Assembly: GCA_038380435.1 (NCBI GenBank) | Contig: JAWZYU010000010.1 | Coordinates: forward strand, 48,270,135-48,334,134 | Length of the DNA stretch: 64,000 nucleotides | Origin: Ryuthela nishihirai | Taxonomy: Eukaryota; Arthropoda; Arachnida; Araneae; Heptathelidae | Direction: 5' to 3' | Part shown: in pieces, positions 10,745 to 21,047 of the stretch | Layout of the letters: every line of letters begins with the position of its first letter | Numbering within the stretch: the first letter of the stretch is position 1 | Made by a program: the position numbers and the translations under genes | Notes under the pieces: generated by a model | Told to the model about the DNA's origin: nothing | What the model saw: the letters and a program-made list of their open reading frames with translations, nothing else | Databases searched by the model: none

Positions 10745-11385
10745 CCTGGGCGGAGGTGACTCAGTCGGTAGTGTGCCAGGCTCGTAATCTGCAGTCCACA
10801 GACTCGAGCTCTACGTAGACAAGTGTTGAGATTTATCTTCGTTAATCCCCACCACCGAAGCCGTCCCTTGGCCGAGTGGTTAGCACGCTTGGCTAGTGAT
10901 CTAAGGGACCTGGGTTCGAGCCCCGGGTAAGGCGTGGATGTATGTGTTGTTTTTCTGCTGAGGTCCTGCCATCCTCACAGACCTTCTACTCTGGTATATA
11001 AACTGACAGGCACCTGTCAGACCTCTGTGGCAAGCAGCTGCTTGAGGGGGTATTTATTTTTATTTTTATTAATCACCACCACCACCACCTACCCTTGGTA
11101 AGAAAGGAAATACCAATGGGCTTAGAAAAGTCATTGTCCTTCAGATGAGATGTTACAAGCCTTGGCTCGGTGTGCTGGAGAGCCACTACTTTGCATCCTG
11201 ACCCGTGTAATTCAACTATCATGCACGTTATATGTTTTTGACACGAGGTCAGCTGTCTCCTAACAGCTGTCCAGTAGATCTCCTTCGCTCAGTGTTCTCA
11301 GTTCTTGGGCTCTTTGGGATCTGGCCATTTAGCACATTGTGTGCAAAAAAAGTGCGCCTCAGAAATGAAACAAACCGAAACCAAC
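10745..11385 (+). mobile_element. SINE-A copy split by a SINE-B insertion
   Basis: The head GGTGACTCAGTCGGTAG starts near 10755 with the anticodon-arm block GCTCGTAATCTG. The body runs to 10857, resumes at about 11075 with ACCACCACC, and ends in the AAACCGAAACCAACC tail near 11385. It is diverged from the young copies. The intervening 10858-11074 is a SINE-B, so SINE-B inserted after this copy was already in place. Confidence 0.85.
10858..11074 (+). mobile_element. SINE-B copy nested in SINE-A
   Basis: This is the best-preserved SINE-B head in the window: GCCGTCCCTTGGCCGAGTGG, then GGGTTCGAGCCCCGGGTAA. The body and TTTATTTTTATTTTTATTAA tail are complete. The paired GCC...GGC acceptor-like ends support the tRNA origin. 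Confidence 0.9.
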
Positions 11386-11514
11386 CTCTTCATTCTAGCA
11401 ATAGCATTCAAAATACTTCTATTAACAAGACGTCGTTTTTCGAAATAATATAAAATAACACCTATCCCTCCATTTCTCTCACTACGAGCGAAAAGGAAGT
11501 TTGAGAGTTAAACT

Positions 11515-11945
11515 TTACCCTTCTCAGAATTGTTTGTTTTACCTCTGAGCGGAACTTTTTTGCACACCATGGGCAAAATGGCCAGGTCACATGGATCCAG
11601 AAGTTTCAGAGAAGGTTGGGGGAGGGCACCCACTGGAACAGCTGTTGGTAGACAGATGGTAGCCTCCCGTCAAGGCATCCAGCGTGTTCTTTAACGTGCG
11701 CAGAAGTACGCGAAATGAGAGTCAAATCCAATGCTTTCTATGTAAGGGTATGGCTCTCCCGCACACTGAGACACGGCTTAACGTCCCATCCGAAGGACGG
11801 CGACCTTTACAAGGTGTGTCCTACTGACCGTGGGCAGGGCGGGGAATTTTGCGGAGATAAATCTCAACGCTGACCCAGCTAGGACTCAAACCTGGAAACT
11901 ACAGATTACGAGCCTGGGCGCTACCGACTGAGCCACCGTTCTCTG
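11515..11945 (-). mobile_element. SINE-A copy with a 40-bp insert
   Basis: On the plus strand it reads tail-side GTTTTACCTCTGAGCGGAAC through to the reversed head GCGCTACCGACTGAGCCACC. About 40 extra bases at 11700-11743 (ACGCGAAATGAGAGTCAAAT...) interrupt the body. They match the sequence that flanks the fold-back MITE at 9917-10110. Confidence 0.85.
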
Positions 11946-13824
11946 AAAGAATACATTATATGAAACCGGACAATTCCATGTAATGTGAATGAAAAGCAAC
12001 ATTCAAAGCTCTCTAACTTTGGAAAAGGCCTTTTTACGGAAAAATATTACTTGACATAAATTGAAGATCTGATTAATAGCTCTGTAAAAGGTGTTTTTCA
12101 AGAATATTTATTTAATCTTTAAGGAGTTATTGAAGCTGGAATATTTAATAGCAGAGATGCAATCACATTCTCCATAAACATTTTTTCGGCAATTTGATTA
12201 AAATTTAAAAATTGTCACACAAACTTCAGATATTACTTCATGCTAGTGAATAATTTAAAGATATTAATCTGAAATTTGTTTTTTTAAGTTTGTTGTGTTT
12301 TAAGTTTTGACGTAAATTTTCATGACTATCAAAAGTTACAGTTAAATGTTTTGGCATCCATAACTTTTAAAATATTAAATGAATATTGTAGGGGGGAAAA
12401 GACTCATAGAAATATGAGTGAGATCTTCAATTTATCTCCAATAGAATCTTTTCATAAATAACCAAATTTTTCGTTAGAGAGCTTTAACTGTGACGTTCCA
12501 TTCACATAACATAAAAGTATCGATTCACTTTTTGCAATAAAGTATAATTCTCATATCATTTAATTCCCATTCAGAAGCTAACCCTACTTTTTTATATCAT
12601 TACATTTTAAGCCATCGTGATTCAACTATCATGCATGAAGAACTCCGGCCATTGTTTCACTCTACACTATCTAACTCCCGAAATCATTATTTCTTCCCAG
12701 AGATACACTCATAATTGAAATTACTTTAGATACCACCAAGTTAAATAACGACCTCCTTAATTAGGAGCTTTTTGGCAGTTAAATCTTCTCCAGCAATTAA
12801 TAACTTCAAGAGAGAAGTTTTCTCAGATTCTCATCACAATAAAAAGCAGGGTGTTATTAAAACGAAAAGAAAAAGCGTTTTCCTATTCTCTTATTTCTCG
12901 TTACTTGAAAGGAAAAGTGAAATTACGGCGAGAGATTTTCGTTAGAACATCGAAACGAGAAGAAGAAAAAAAAAAGAAAATACCCACACAGTACTTGAGA
13001 ATAGAACCCAACAGCTGCCATTTTTCCCTTGGAACACTTACAAGAGAAAGCTTTTGAAACGAATATCAGTATCAAAGAATTTCTTTCCTCTTTATTTTTT
13101 TTTCCTTCCTCTTCTCTTTGACGAGACGAAAAGATGATGAAAAGAGATGAAAGCAAAGGACGGGATTAAAAAAAGAAATAATGAACCAATATTATGCGAA
13201 TCCCAAATTATTTAAAAAAGAATGATTTCGGATTGAGCTTGTTTTTAAACAAAACCTCCTTACCATTCATAAAGAAGAGCCAAAGAGAATATTTCTTCTT
13301 CATATTCATTATTATTATTGTTTGAAGTATAAGAGGAAGAAATGTAGCTCTTTAGGCACGCCAACGTGCAATTAGCAAAAGAATGCTAAAAATGCAGTAA
13401 TTGCTTCCTCTCTCTATTTTTCGGAGAGGCAAACATCGCTCCATTCGATAGTTCTTGCTTTTTCCGTTTTGCAGGCAGCCGCCAAATGCACAAGACCATT
13501 TTTCTTTACCTTGGGAGGCAAAACATCTGCTTTTGCCATTTAATTTCTTATCCTCAGAGCTCCCTTTTCAACTCGCTTCGATATTTATGTATCGATTTAT
13601 TTATTATTAAATAGTAACATACTTTATCATACAACTTCTCTGATGCATCGTCAATGTATCGCTAGTCCACTTCAAGGTGATCAGATGTTCAAAAAATTTT
13701 TAGAAACATCCCTCTTTTATTTGGTTCTGTAAAAAGCACCGTATCTGTTACCAATGTTTTCTCCAGGAATTGGAATCAGAGATGCTCCAGTTTAAGTACG
13801 GAAGTTAGCTTCAATTTCTCCAGG
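11946..13824. other. Unassigned AT-rich sequence
   Basis: No gene or complete element was recognised. There are A-rich and T-rich runs (around 12965 and 13090), and the open frames there are low-complexity. A GTGATCAGATGT start near 13677 resembles the MITE-like end at 3100. Confidence 0.45.
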
Positions 13825-14207
13825 TTCCATTTCTACCACTCAGTCTTTAGCGCGCCAGATTCGTATTCTGCAGTTCCTAGGTTCGAGTCCTAACTGTGTC
13901 TATGCTGAAATTTATCACCGGTAACCCTGTTTCTGCCCTCGAACGGAGGTTTGATGGATACCGATAGGCTTCGAAAAGATGTCGTCTGTCGGATGGGCGA
14001 AAAGCAGTGGTGTCATGTGCAGGAGAGCACCCTCTGCACCTTAAAGAACACTCTGGGTGGTCTTGGCGGGAGGTTTCTACTGACTCCTAACAGCTATTCA
14101 TTGAATGCAATTCTCCCAACTTTTTCTGAGACCTTGGGGGTTCTTGTGACCTTGCCATTTAGTCCATTGTTGCAAAAAAAGGATCGCTAATAGGTAAAAT
14201 AACTCAA
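13825..14207 (+). mobile_element. Old SINE-A copy
   Basis: All SINE-A blocks are present in order: head with GCGCGCCAG and GGTTCGAGTCC, the GGACACC-like block, the GCACCTTAAAGAACACTCTG block, and the AAATAACTCAATCC tail. Many substitutions mark it as an older copy. Confidence 0.8.
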
Positions 14208-14335
14208 TCCATATTTGCTTAGCTGAAATGTCGGGTGTAAATGGCTAAACATTCAATACAGAGGGGAGTTTGGGATAATTCAGGAAGGGTGTCTTGAATT
14301 ATTTCTGCCTATAATTGCAGGAATAAGCCGGGTTG

Positions 14336-14752
14336 AGTTGAGTTGTTTTACCTCTGAACGGCATATTTTGCACACCATGGGCTAAATGGCGAGGTCACAA
14401 GGACCCCGAAGGCTCAGAGAAGGTTGGGAGAGGGGACCCACTGGATTATAAATAAAAATGGTGTTATTAAATGATATATGGAGCAGCTGTTGGGATACAG
14501 ATGGTAGCCTCCCGTCAAGGTGATCCAGCGTGTTCTTTAACGTGCACAGGATATGGTGCCGCACACGGGGCCACGGCTAAACATCCCATTCGACAGACGG
14601 CGTCCTTTCCAAGCCCATCGGTGTCCCCTATTGACCAAGATAAGGCAGAGAGATTTGCAAAGATAAACTCAACGTTGACAAAGGCGGGACTCAAAACTGG
14701 GAACTGCAGATTACGAACCTGGCGCGCTACCGACTGAGTCACCCTCGCCCAA
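14336..14752 (-). mobile_element. SINE-A copy with a short insertion
   Basis: It runs from GTTGTTTTACCTCTGAACGG at the tail side to CGCGCTACCGACTGAGTCAC at the reversed head. Near 14446-14480 about 35 AT-rich bases split the ACCCACTGGA / GCAGCTGTTGGGA junction. Confidence 0.85.
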
Positions 14753-17019
14753 AATTGACTTGAGAACCTTTTCGATTCATTTAGCACACACCATCATTCA
14801 CTTCAATTTTAACCTTTCGAAAAAATACAGTATAGATACTGACATATAGTTCGATTTTCATAATATATAATTCGACATTTTGGAATGAATTATGTTTACA
14901 ACTTTCTTCACATTCAGTTGTTTTCAGACGAGCATATACAAAATTTTGCATTAAAAAATTCGCATTGCTTCAACTTAATTACTTCGAATATGATTCAATT
15001 TTCCTTCTGTAGCAAAAAAAGATATAGGAGCAACAAAGGAATAGGAAAATTTTTGAAAAAAATGTTATGTATTGGAAATATTTCTAGTTAAGAATTAAAT
15101 ACGTTGGACTTATCGAGAGTAATTGCAGGTTGGACGGAAGAAATAACGTCGCCCTATCTATCATGGCTTTATGTTAACAAAGTTCACGGCCAGGCCTAGG
15201 CTTAGAAGTCAATGAATTCTAGGCCCGAAAGGAATTTCTAATAGCGAAAACAATGTTGCTTGTTCACGGTCTGATATTATTAGATCAAAGCTATACGAAA
15301 TAGTTCATTTAAATAACTATATATCAAGCTTCCCAAACAATTTAGAATTTTTTTTTGCAGAGGTCCTTCTAACGTCTCCTCCCTCCCACGCATCTCAGGG
15401 CCTATCAGCAGGCCTCTGGCTTAATGCATTATTTAAGAAACTTCAATATTTTTGTTTCTAATAACCATGGTTACATTCACCATAATATTCCGTCTGTCGA
15501 ATTGTTTTCCAACTTTTTGAGGTTATATCAGGGGTGCACAAACGTGTTCGGCATTGGACCCAAAAGAAAAATATTAGTTGGGAGGGGAGGTTGCAATAAA
15601 AAGAACAAAAAATAATATTTATCTTCGTTTATTACATTTTACTTGTCGTATGTATAGATGAAAAATAATATAAAAACAATTTAATATTAATAAAAAGTTT
15701 ATTTTAACATCAAAAACTAAAGTTGGCTTGTCGAAGTAATACGTGAAGGATCCCAAAATTGAGCTGCTAAATATTCCACTTCAGTGACGTTGTATCTTGT
15801 TGCATGATGTTACTCAAATTTTCGTCTTTCGTCATATTGAAATACAAATCACTTTAGCAGAGCAAGATTAGAAACATTATTTTACATTTTCCAAATTTCA
15901 CCTGAGCTGCTTTTGATCTCGTGTTAACCAATACGGAACATAATAAGGTTACAGTTCATCATTTTTGCATATTACCGATTAAAGAGGATGCATACTACTG
16001 ATTATAGAGGATATAATTTTATGTAGATATAATTTTAGTAATTTTAGTATAATTAGTTTAAATTAAGTAATCAAAAATTTAGTATTTAGGTAGATGTAGT
16101 TTTAGTAATTTAGTTTCTTTCGTTATTTAGTAAAGGTACAAATTGGATTGGGATCAAACATTTAAAAAAAAAAAAAATAATTCGCTGGCGCCAATATTTT
16201 GCAGCATCCTAATAAAAGAATATGTGAAAACAAAACTCACTGATTGACCCTAAATTTGTTACAGAAATAAAAATGTGTAACAGAATAAGTACTTAATGTT
16301 TTATTTATCAAGTTCCGGCCGCTGGGTCTCAGAAATAACTCTTCCTAATCAAATCTCCTCTGCCGACCAAAATTCAGCAGAAAGCCTTTCAAGAGAACTT
16401 CTCGACATTGCAAGATACAACTTCCCACAATTGCTTGAAGACTTCGTTTCCCGAAAGAAGCATTTTTCTGCTATTCTACGGATGACTGCCAACAAAGCTA
16501 CTTCCAAATATCGCCTAAGAGTTTAAATCTAATCACGACTCTAGCTTAATTTCTCCCAACTTCAAAACTTCCCTTTTGTGGACTCTGAAAAAATATGGGG
16601 CTGTGGTGGCTTATGTTGCAGTCCCAGACCTCAACGTAAGGATGATGCTTTCAGTAAATTTAAAAAAAAAATTAGAAAAAAATTGAAAACAACATACAAA
16701 AATTTATAAAGTAAAATAATTATAAAAAAATAATTTGTAAGGTAATAAACATTATATTTTGGTATTAAAAAAAGTCCGAAATAAAAATTGAAAACAGCGT
16801 TCAAAGATTTATTTTAAAAAAGTCTGCAGTAAAAATTGAAAACAACATCCCAAACAACAAGTACGAAATAAAAACTGAAAAAATATTGCAAACTTTATTC
16901 GAATTACATCCAAAATAAAAATTGGAAACAGCATTCAAACTTTTTTTCGAAAAATACAAGCCCCAAATAAATTTGAGAACTACATTAGAATTTCATTCAA
17001 ACACCACATTACAATAGAG
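14753..17019. other. Unassigned AT-rich sequence
   Basis: No confident gene. An open frame at 16296-16526 (76 codons, ending NKATSKYRLRV) has ordinary amino-acid composition and an acceptor-like GGGTCTCAG inside, but I cannot recognise a family. GGGGTGCACAAACGTG near 15532 resembles a hAT end, with no partner found. 16640-16990 is a series of A-rich, loosely repeated blocks (AAAAATTGAAAACA). Confidence 0.4.
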
Positions 17020-17974
17020 CAATGTTTCCCAAAGTGGGCGATACCAACCGCTGGGAGGGCGCTGGACGATCCAGGAGGTCGGTAGTAGCCTCGGTTGCAA
17101 TTGGGGGGCGGTGGAAGCATAAAGAAAGAAGGGAAGATAGGAAATTATTTTTATCTTCCCTTATTTACTATTTTTTATTCCCTTATTTATCTTCCCTTAT
17201 TTATTATTTTTATATTCCCTTATTTATTATTTTTATCTTCCCTTATTTATTATTTTTATATTCCCTTATTTATCTTCCCTTATTTATTATTTTTATATTC
17301 CCTTATTTATTATTTTTATATTCCCTTATTTATTATTTTTATATTCCCTTATTTATCTTCCCTTATTTATTATTTTTATATTCCCTTATTTATCTTCCCT
17401 TATTTATTATTTTTATATTCCCTTATTTATCTTCCCTTATTTATTATTTTTATATTCCCTTATTTATCTTCCCTTATTTATTATTTTTATATTCCCTTAT
17501 TATCTTCCCTTATTTATTATTTTTATATTCCCTTATTTATCTTCCCTTATTTATTATTTTTATATTCCCTTATTTATCTTCCCTTATTTATTGTTTTTAT
17601 ATTCCCTTATTTATCTTCCTTTATTTATTATTTTTATATTCCCTTATTTATCTTCCTTTATTATTTTTGATGTTATTCCTAATTTTTGTTTTAATATTAT
17701 CCTTCGTTATCTTAATTTTCTGTGTGTAATGCGAATGTTACTATGGTTGATTTTAATAAATAATTTTATAATTTTAAGCTTCAAGGTGTCTTATTTACAA
17801 CATCTTTCTTTACTATGTTGTAGGACGAAGGTAAAAATATCGATACATAAAAGAACGCAAATTTGTCACTGCATCTTTCTGTTTGTTCGCTTAAAGAAGG
17901 TAAATTTTCAGGGGTCGCTGAGTAATTTTTTTCTGAAAAGGGGGCGGTAGGACAAATAAGTTTGGGAACCTCTG
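17020..17974. mobile_element. 955-bp hAT-type MITE carrying a minisatellite
   Basis: The ends CAATGTTTCCCAAA (17020) and TTTGGGAACCTCTG (to 17974) are inverted repeats of a common hAT type. An exact 8-bp duplication CAATAGAG flanks it at 17012-17019 and 17975-17982. The inside is mostly a tandem repeat and contains no transposase. Confidence 0.92.
17150..17665. repeat. TTATTTATTATTTTTATATTCCC minisatellite inside the MITE
   Basis: Two alternating modules, one ending ATATTCCC and a shorter one ending ATCTTCCC, repeat about 25 times in mixed order. The strictly pyrimidine/AT units keep all frames open and give a false hydrophobic protein rich in FPYLSSLIYYFYIPLFI. Confidence 0.92.
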
Positions 17975-17982
17975 CAATAGAG

Positions 17983-18862
17983 TAGACGAATGTGGTTATA
18001 TCACTGAATCACTGACTACTATTTGAAACGGAGATTCAAGAATTATAGCGCTGATATTTGATAAATTTCCAACACTCAGCAGGGGAAAAAAATCTTTTCT
18101 GCTGATAGCAGGTACATGTGTGACATTGGTAGCAGAAGTAGTAAGAAATAAAGTCGAAGTTCCTGATTTTGAGATTTTGAGCAACAGATAAGAATTCTTG
18201 TTCTTCCGAAATATCAATCTAGTTTCTAGTTCTTCCGAATCATCAATCATTGCTAAGATAGTCAGTGACTCGTGCATCAAAAAATGGCAAAAACTATGGC
18301 TAGTATCTAGATAGAAGACCAGCACCAAAAATAAGTTTCTTGAATGGTTTTCTTGATATACAGATAATGAGGCATCTGTATGATAATTTCAATGTATGTG
18401 CCATCCGAGGTGATTCAACACCTAAATCCTTCCAAGCATCAGAAGAAAAGTTCCCCAAATTCAAACTCAGAAGTGCCCTGTGAAGATTGCAGGTGAGGTA
18501 TCATTTACCGAGAATTGCAGCATTTGCGGAGGGAAGCATTAACTTTAAGTGAGCAATTGAGGACGAAATATCATGCACTATAGCAATTTATAGAGATATA
18601 TAAAAGGCATTCCGTATGATAAGTTTCTTCAAGTTTTTTCAAAATGATCTTTAAGTTCCCCGCTTAAAGATTACGGTAGGGAATAAATTAGTATTTTTTC
18701 CAAGTTCGTTAGATCGAGACATTACTGTGGTATATTTTTTGGCTAAGATTGTTTCAAGTATCTAAAAACTTTATCCAAAAATGAAAACAGTCTTGATCAC
18801 CATGAATTAACCTTCGGATTCTTTAACCTTTATTTATTGGATTTGCCTTTAAAAACTCTCAG
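17983..18862. other. Unassigned AT-rich sequence
   Basis: No element ends or convincing coding region. The longest frame on the minus strand (17996-18328) has no recognisable family features. Confidence 0.45.
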
Positions 18863-18978
18863 TTGAGTTGTGTTTTTTTACCTCTGAGTGGCACTTTTTT
18901 GCACGTATTGGGTTAAATATTCAGGTCACAAGGGCCCCCAAGGACGCAGAGGAGGTTGTGGAAGAGGATCCACTAGAC
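18863..18978 (-). mobile_element. SINE-A copy, tail-side part, split by hAT
   Basis: TTTACCTCTGAGTGGCACTT through GAAGAGGATCCACTAGAC corresponds to the 3' third of SINE-A. The copy continues after the hAT element at 20391-20490 with GTCTCCCGTCAAGGCCATC. Confidence 0.85.
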
Positions 18979-20382
18979 CAGGCATGGCCAACTGTTTTTG
19001 CCCCCGGGCCGGATTGGGAAAAAAAATATTTTCACGGGCCGGATTGGAAAAAAAATATTTTCACGGGCCGGACGAAATATTAAAATTGAAAAATGTTAAG
19101 CAAAACACTTATTTCTTTAAGTAAACAAAATTTTATTATGAAATTTGTTTATGAATAATTGTAAGTAAATCAATACAACAAATTAACATAATAACTAATG
19201 CGACGTGTTGAGGCGGTTTGCATCGCTTATTATTTTTTTAATATCTGGTTCTATACTTGTAGTAGCTATTCTTAACACAGCCTCCAAATGTAAATCATTC
19301 AATCTTGATCTTGTTGTACTTTTATTTAGATTCATTAAAGAAAAGGTTTGTTCACAAATATAAGTTGAGCTAAAGATTACTAAATACGTCTTGGCAAGTT
19401 TTTTTAAATTTCCATATTTTTCATTATTCAATTGCTTATAAAAATTACACAAATTTTCTTGCTCTTCTCGATATTTCTCATGTAATAATTCATCACATTG
19501 TAAATTAATTATTTCTAATTGTATATCAACAGGAACGTCATCAACTTGTACAGAAAATGAATTTCGGATAATAGATAAAATTTTAGCAATTTTTTTGAAG
19601 CAATCGAATCTCTGCTCGAAATCTGTCATTAGTGCAAGGATGTTTTTATTAAATGTTTTAACCTTTTCTTTTAAAATATTTAAAGATATGGTCTGTAACG
19701 TTGGAAAATGATCAAATTTACATTCAGCTAGAATTGTAGAAAAAAGGCTAAGCTTCATTTTAAAAGCTCTTAATTTCTGTATTAAATCATGAGCAAATAA
19801 ATTTTTTCCTTGTATACATGTGTTAAATTCGTTCAAATGTGTGAGAATATCCAAAGAAAATGCTAAATCACAAATCCAATTTGGATCTAATAATTCAGGA
19901 AAATCCTCATTTTCTTTAAGCATTAAAAATATTTTTATTTCCTCTTGAAGGTCCCACACACGTCTTAAAACTTTTCCTAAACCTTAACCAACGGATTTTA
20001 TTGTGATATAGTACATCTAAATGACTGGTATTTAGTTCTTCAAGGAGATCAATAAATTGCCTGTGATTTAATCCTTTTGATCGTAGGAAATTCACGAATT
20101 TCACAACTACATTTGTAACATGATCGATTTTTAAAATATTTTTGCACTATGCAAAAATATTTTACTCGCCTGCTGGCAATGTCGCTTGAACATCGAGTGC
20201 AGATGAGTATAAAAGTTTTAATTCTTTATAACGGAATCTTTTTTAAAAAATATAGAAGTATCGCGAATTCATTTGATTAATTACTAGAAGTTAAATGTTA
20301 ATATTGAAAAATTGTTCGCGGGCCACATAAATTCATTACGCGGGCCAGATCCGGCCCGCGGGCCGTATGTTGGCCATGCCTG
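18979..20382 (-). mobile_element. Internally deleted hAT transposon
   Basis: TIRs CAGGCATGGCCAAC and GTTGGCCATGCCTG are perfect over 14 bp, followed by GC-rich sub-terminal blocks (CGGGCCGG repeats near 19030 and 19070; CCCGCGGGCC near 20355). The exact 8-bp duplication CACTAGAC lies at 18971-18978 and 20383-20390. It holds only the C-terminal part of a transposase gene, so it is a deletion derivative of a longer autonomous hAT. Confidence 0.95.
19195..20104 (-). pseudogene. hAT transposase, C-terminal fragment with frameshift
   Basis: The 254-codon frame at 19195-19959 ends in the hAT C-terminal dimerisation region: TYLVIFSSTYICEQTFSLMN followed by NKSTTRSRLNDLHLEAVLRI. Upstream it has WICDLAFSLDILTHLN and KLRAFKMKLSLF, typical of the GTF2IRD2/ZMYM-like hAT group found in animals. 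A second frame (19916-20104), with NHRQFIDLLEEL and VLYHNKIRWLRF, overlaps its start in another phase, so one frameshift near 19940 breaks the gene. The BED finger and the first catalytic Asp region are missing. It is not functional as it stands. Family placement is by motif memory only. Confidence 0.85.
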
Positions 20383-20390
20383 CACTAGAC

Positions 20391-20490
20391 AGTAGTTAGC
20401 AAACAGATAAGTCTCCCGTCAAGGCCATCTAGCATGTTTTTTAACGTGCACAAAATATAGCTGTCCTGCACCACGGAACCACGGCTTGAA
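20391..20490 (-). mobile_element. SINE-A copy, second part after the hAT insertion
   Basis: AAACAGATAAGTCTCCCGTC and TTTTTTAACGTGCACAAAAT correspond to the middle of SINE-A and continue the copy begun at 18863. The head is missing. Confidence 0.8.
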
Positions 20491-20538
20491 TCTGATATAA
20501 AAATCATCATTAGTTTACTAAAATAATGTTCCACACAT

Positions 20539-21039
20539 TAGGGGTTCTCAACGTGGGGTATGCGCTAAAATGTTTTGGGGTACGCCGTAAGAGCTCAAAA
20601 GTTGCTAGATCTAGTAACAAAGTCACTAATTTGGAAAATCTGCTACTGAGTCACAAAAACTTATTTATGTGAAACTGGTTTTTCGTCTTTAACTGCTTTA
20701 AAAAATAAATATAGCAACAGACTGGATTTTGAAGATGAATTGCTACTTTACCTTAGCAAGATAATCCCAAGCGTTGACGAACTGTGCAAGCGTAAAAAGC
20801 GCAACCATTTCAATGATTACCCAGTAAAACGTTTATAATTTTATAAATAATTATTTGTTAAATTGTTTATGTCATTTTTTGTGTTTATCGATATATGTAA
20901 TTGATGAATACGAAATTTAATGTGTATATAAATATATATGTTTTATTTACTATAGTTTTATCTATCTATATACAAGGGTACGCCAGTTACATACACATTT
21001 CCAGGTGATACGTGAAGCATAAAAGGTTGAGAACCATTG
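20539..21039. mobile_element. 501-bp hAT-type non-autonomous element
   Basis: The left end TAGGGGTTCTCAAC and right end GTTGAGAACCATTG are inverted repeats over about 10 bp of a well-known hAT end type. Near-identical 8-bp flanks CCACACAT (20531-20538) and CCATACAT (21040-21047) differ at one base. The interior contains a short frame with KRKKRNHFNDYPVK, possibly a leftover of a transposase exon. Confidence 0.8.
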
Positions 21040-21047
21040 CCATACAT

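Noticed and set aside
15530..15600. hAT end GGGGTGCACAAACGTG
   Set aside because: No inverted partner or 8-bp duplication was found within several kb.
16296..16526. Open frame of 76 codons with SLSRELLDIARYNFPQLLED
   Set aside because: Looks protein-like but no family, splice pair or neighbour supports it; left as unassigned.
17022..17950. Long overlapping open frames coding for hydrophobic FPYLSSLIYYFYIPLFI repeats
   Set aside because: They are read-through of a pyrimidine/AT minisatellite inside a MITE in all three frames; no start context or unique sequence supports a protein.
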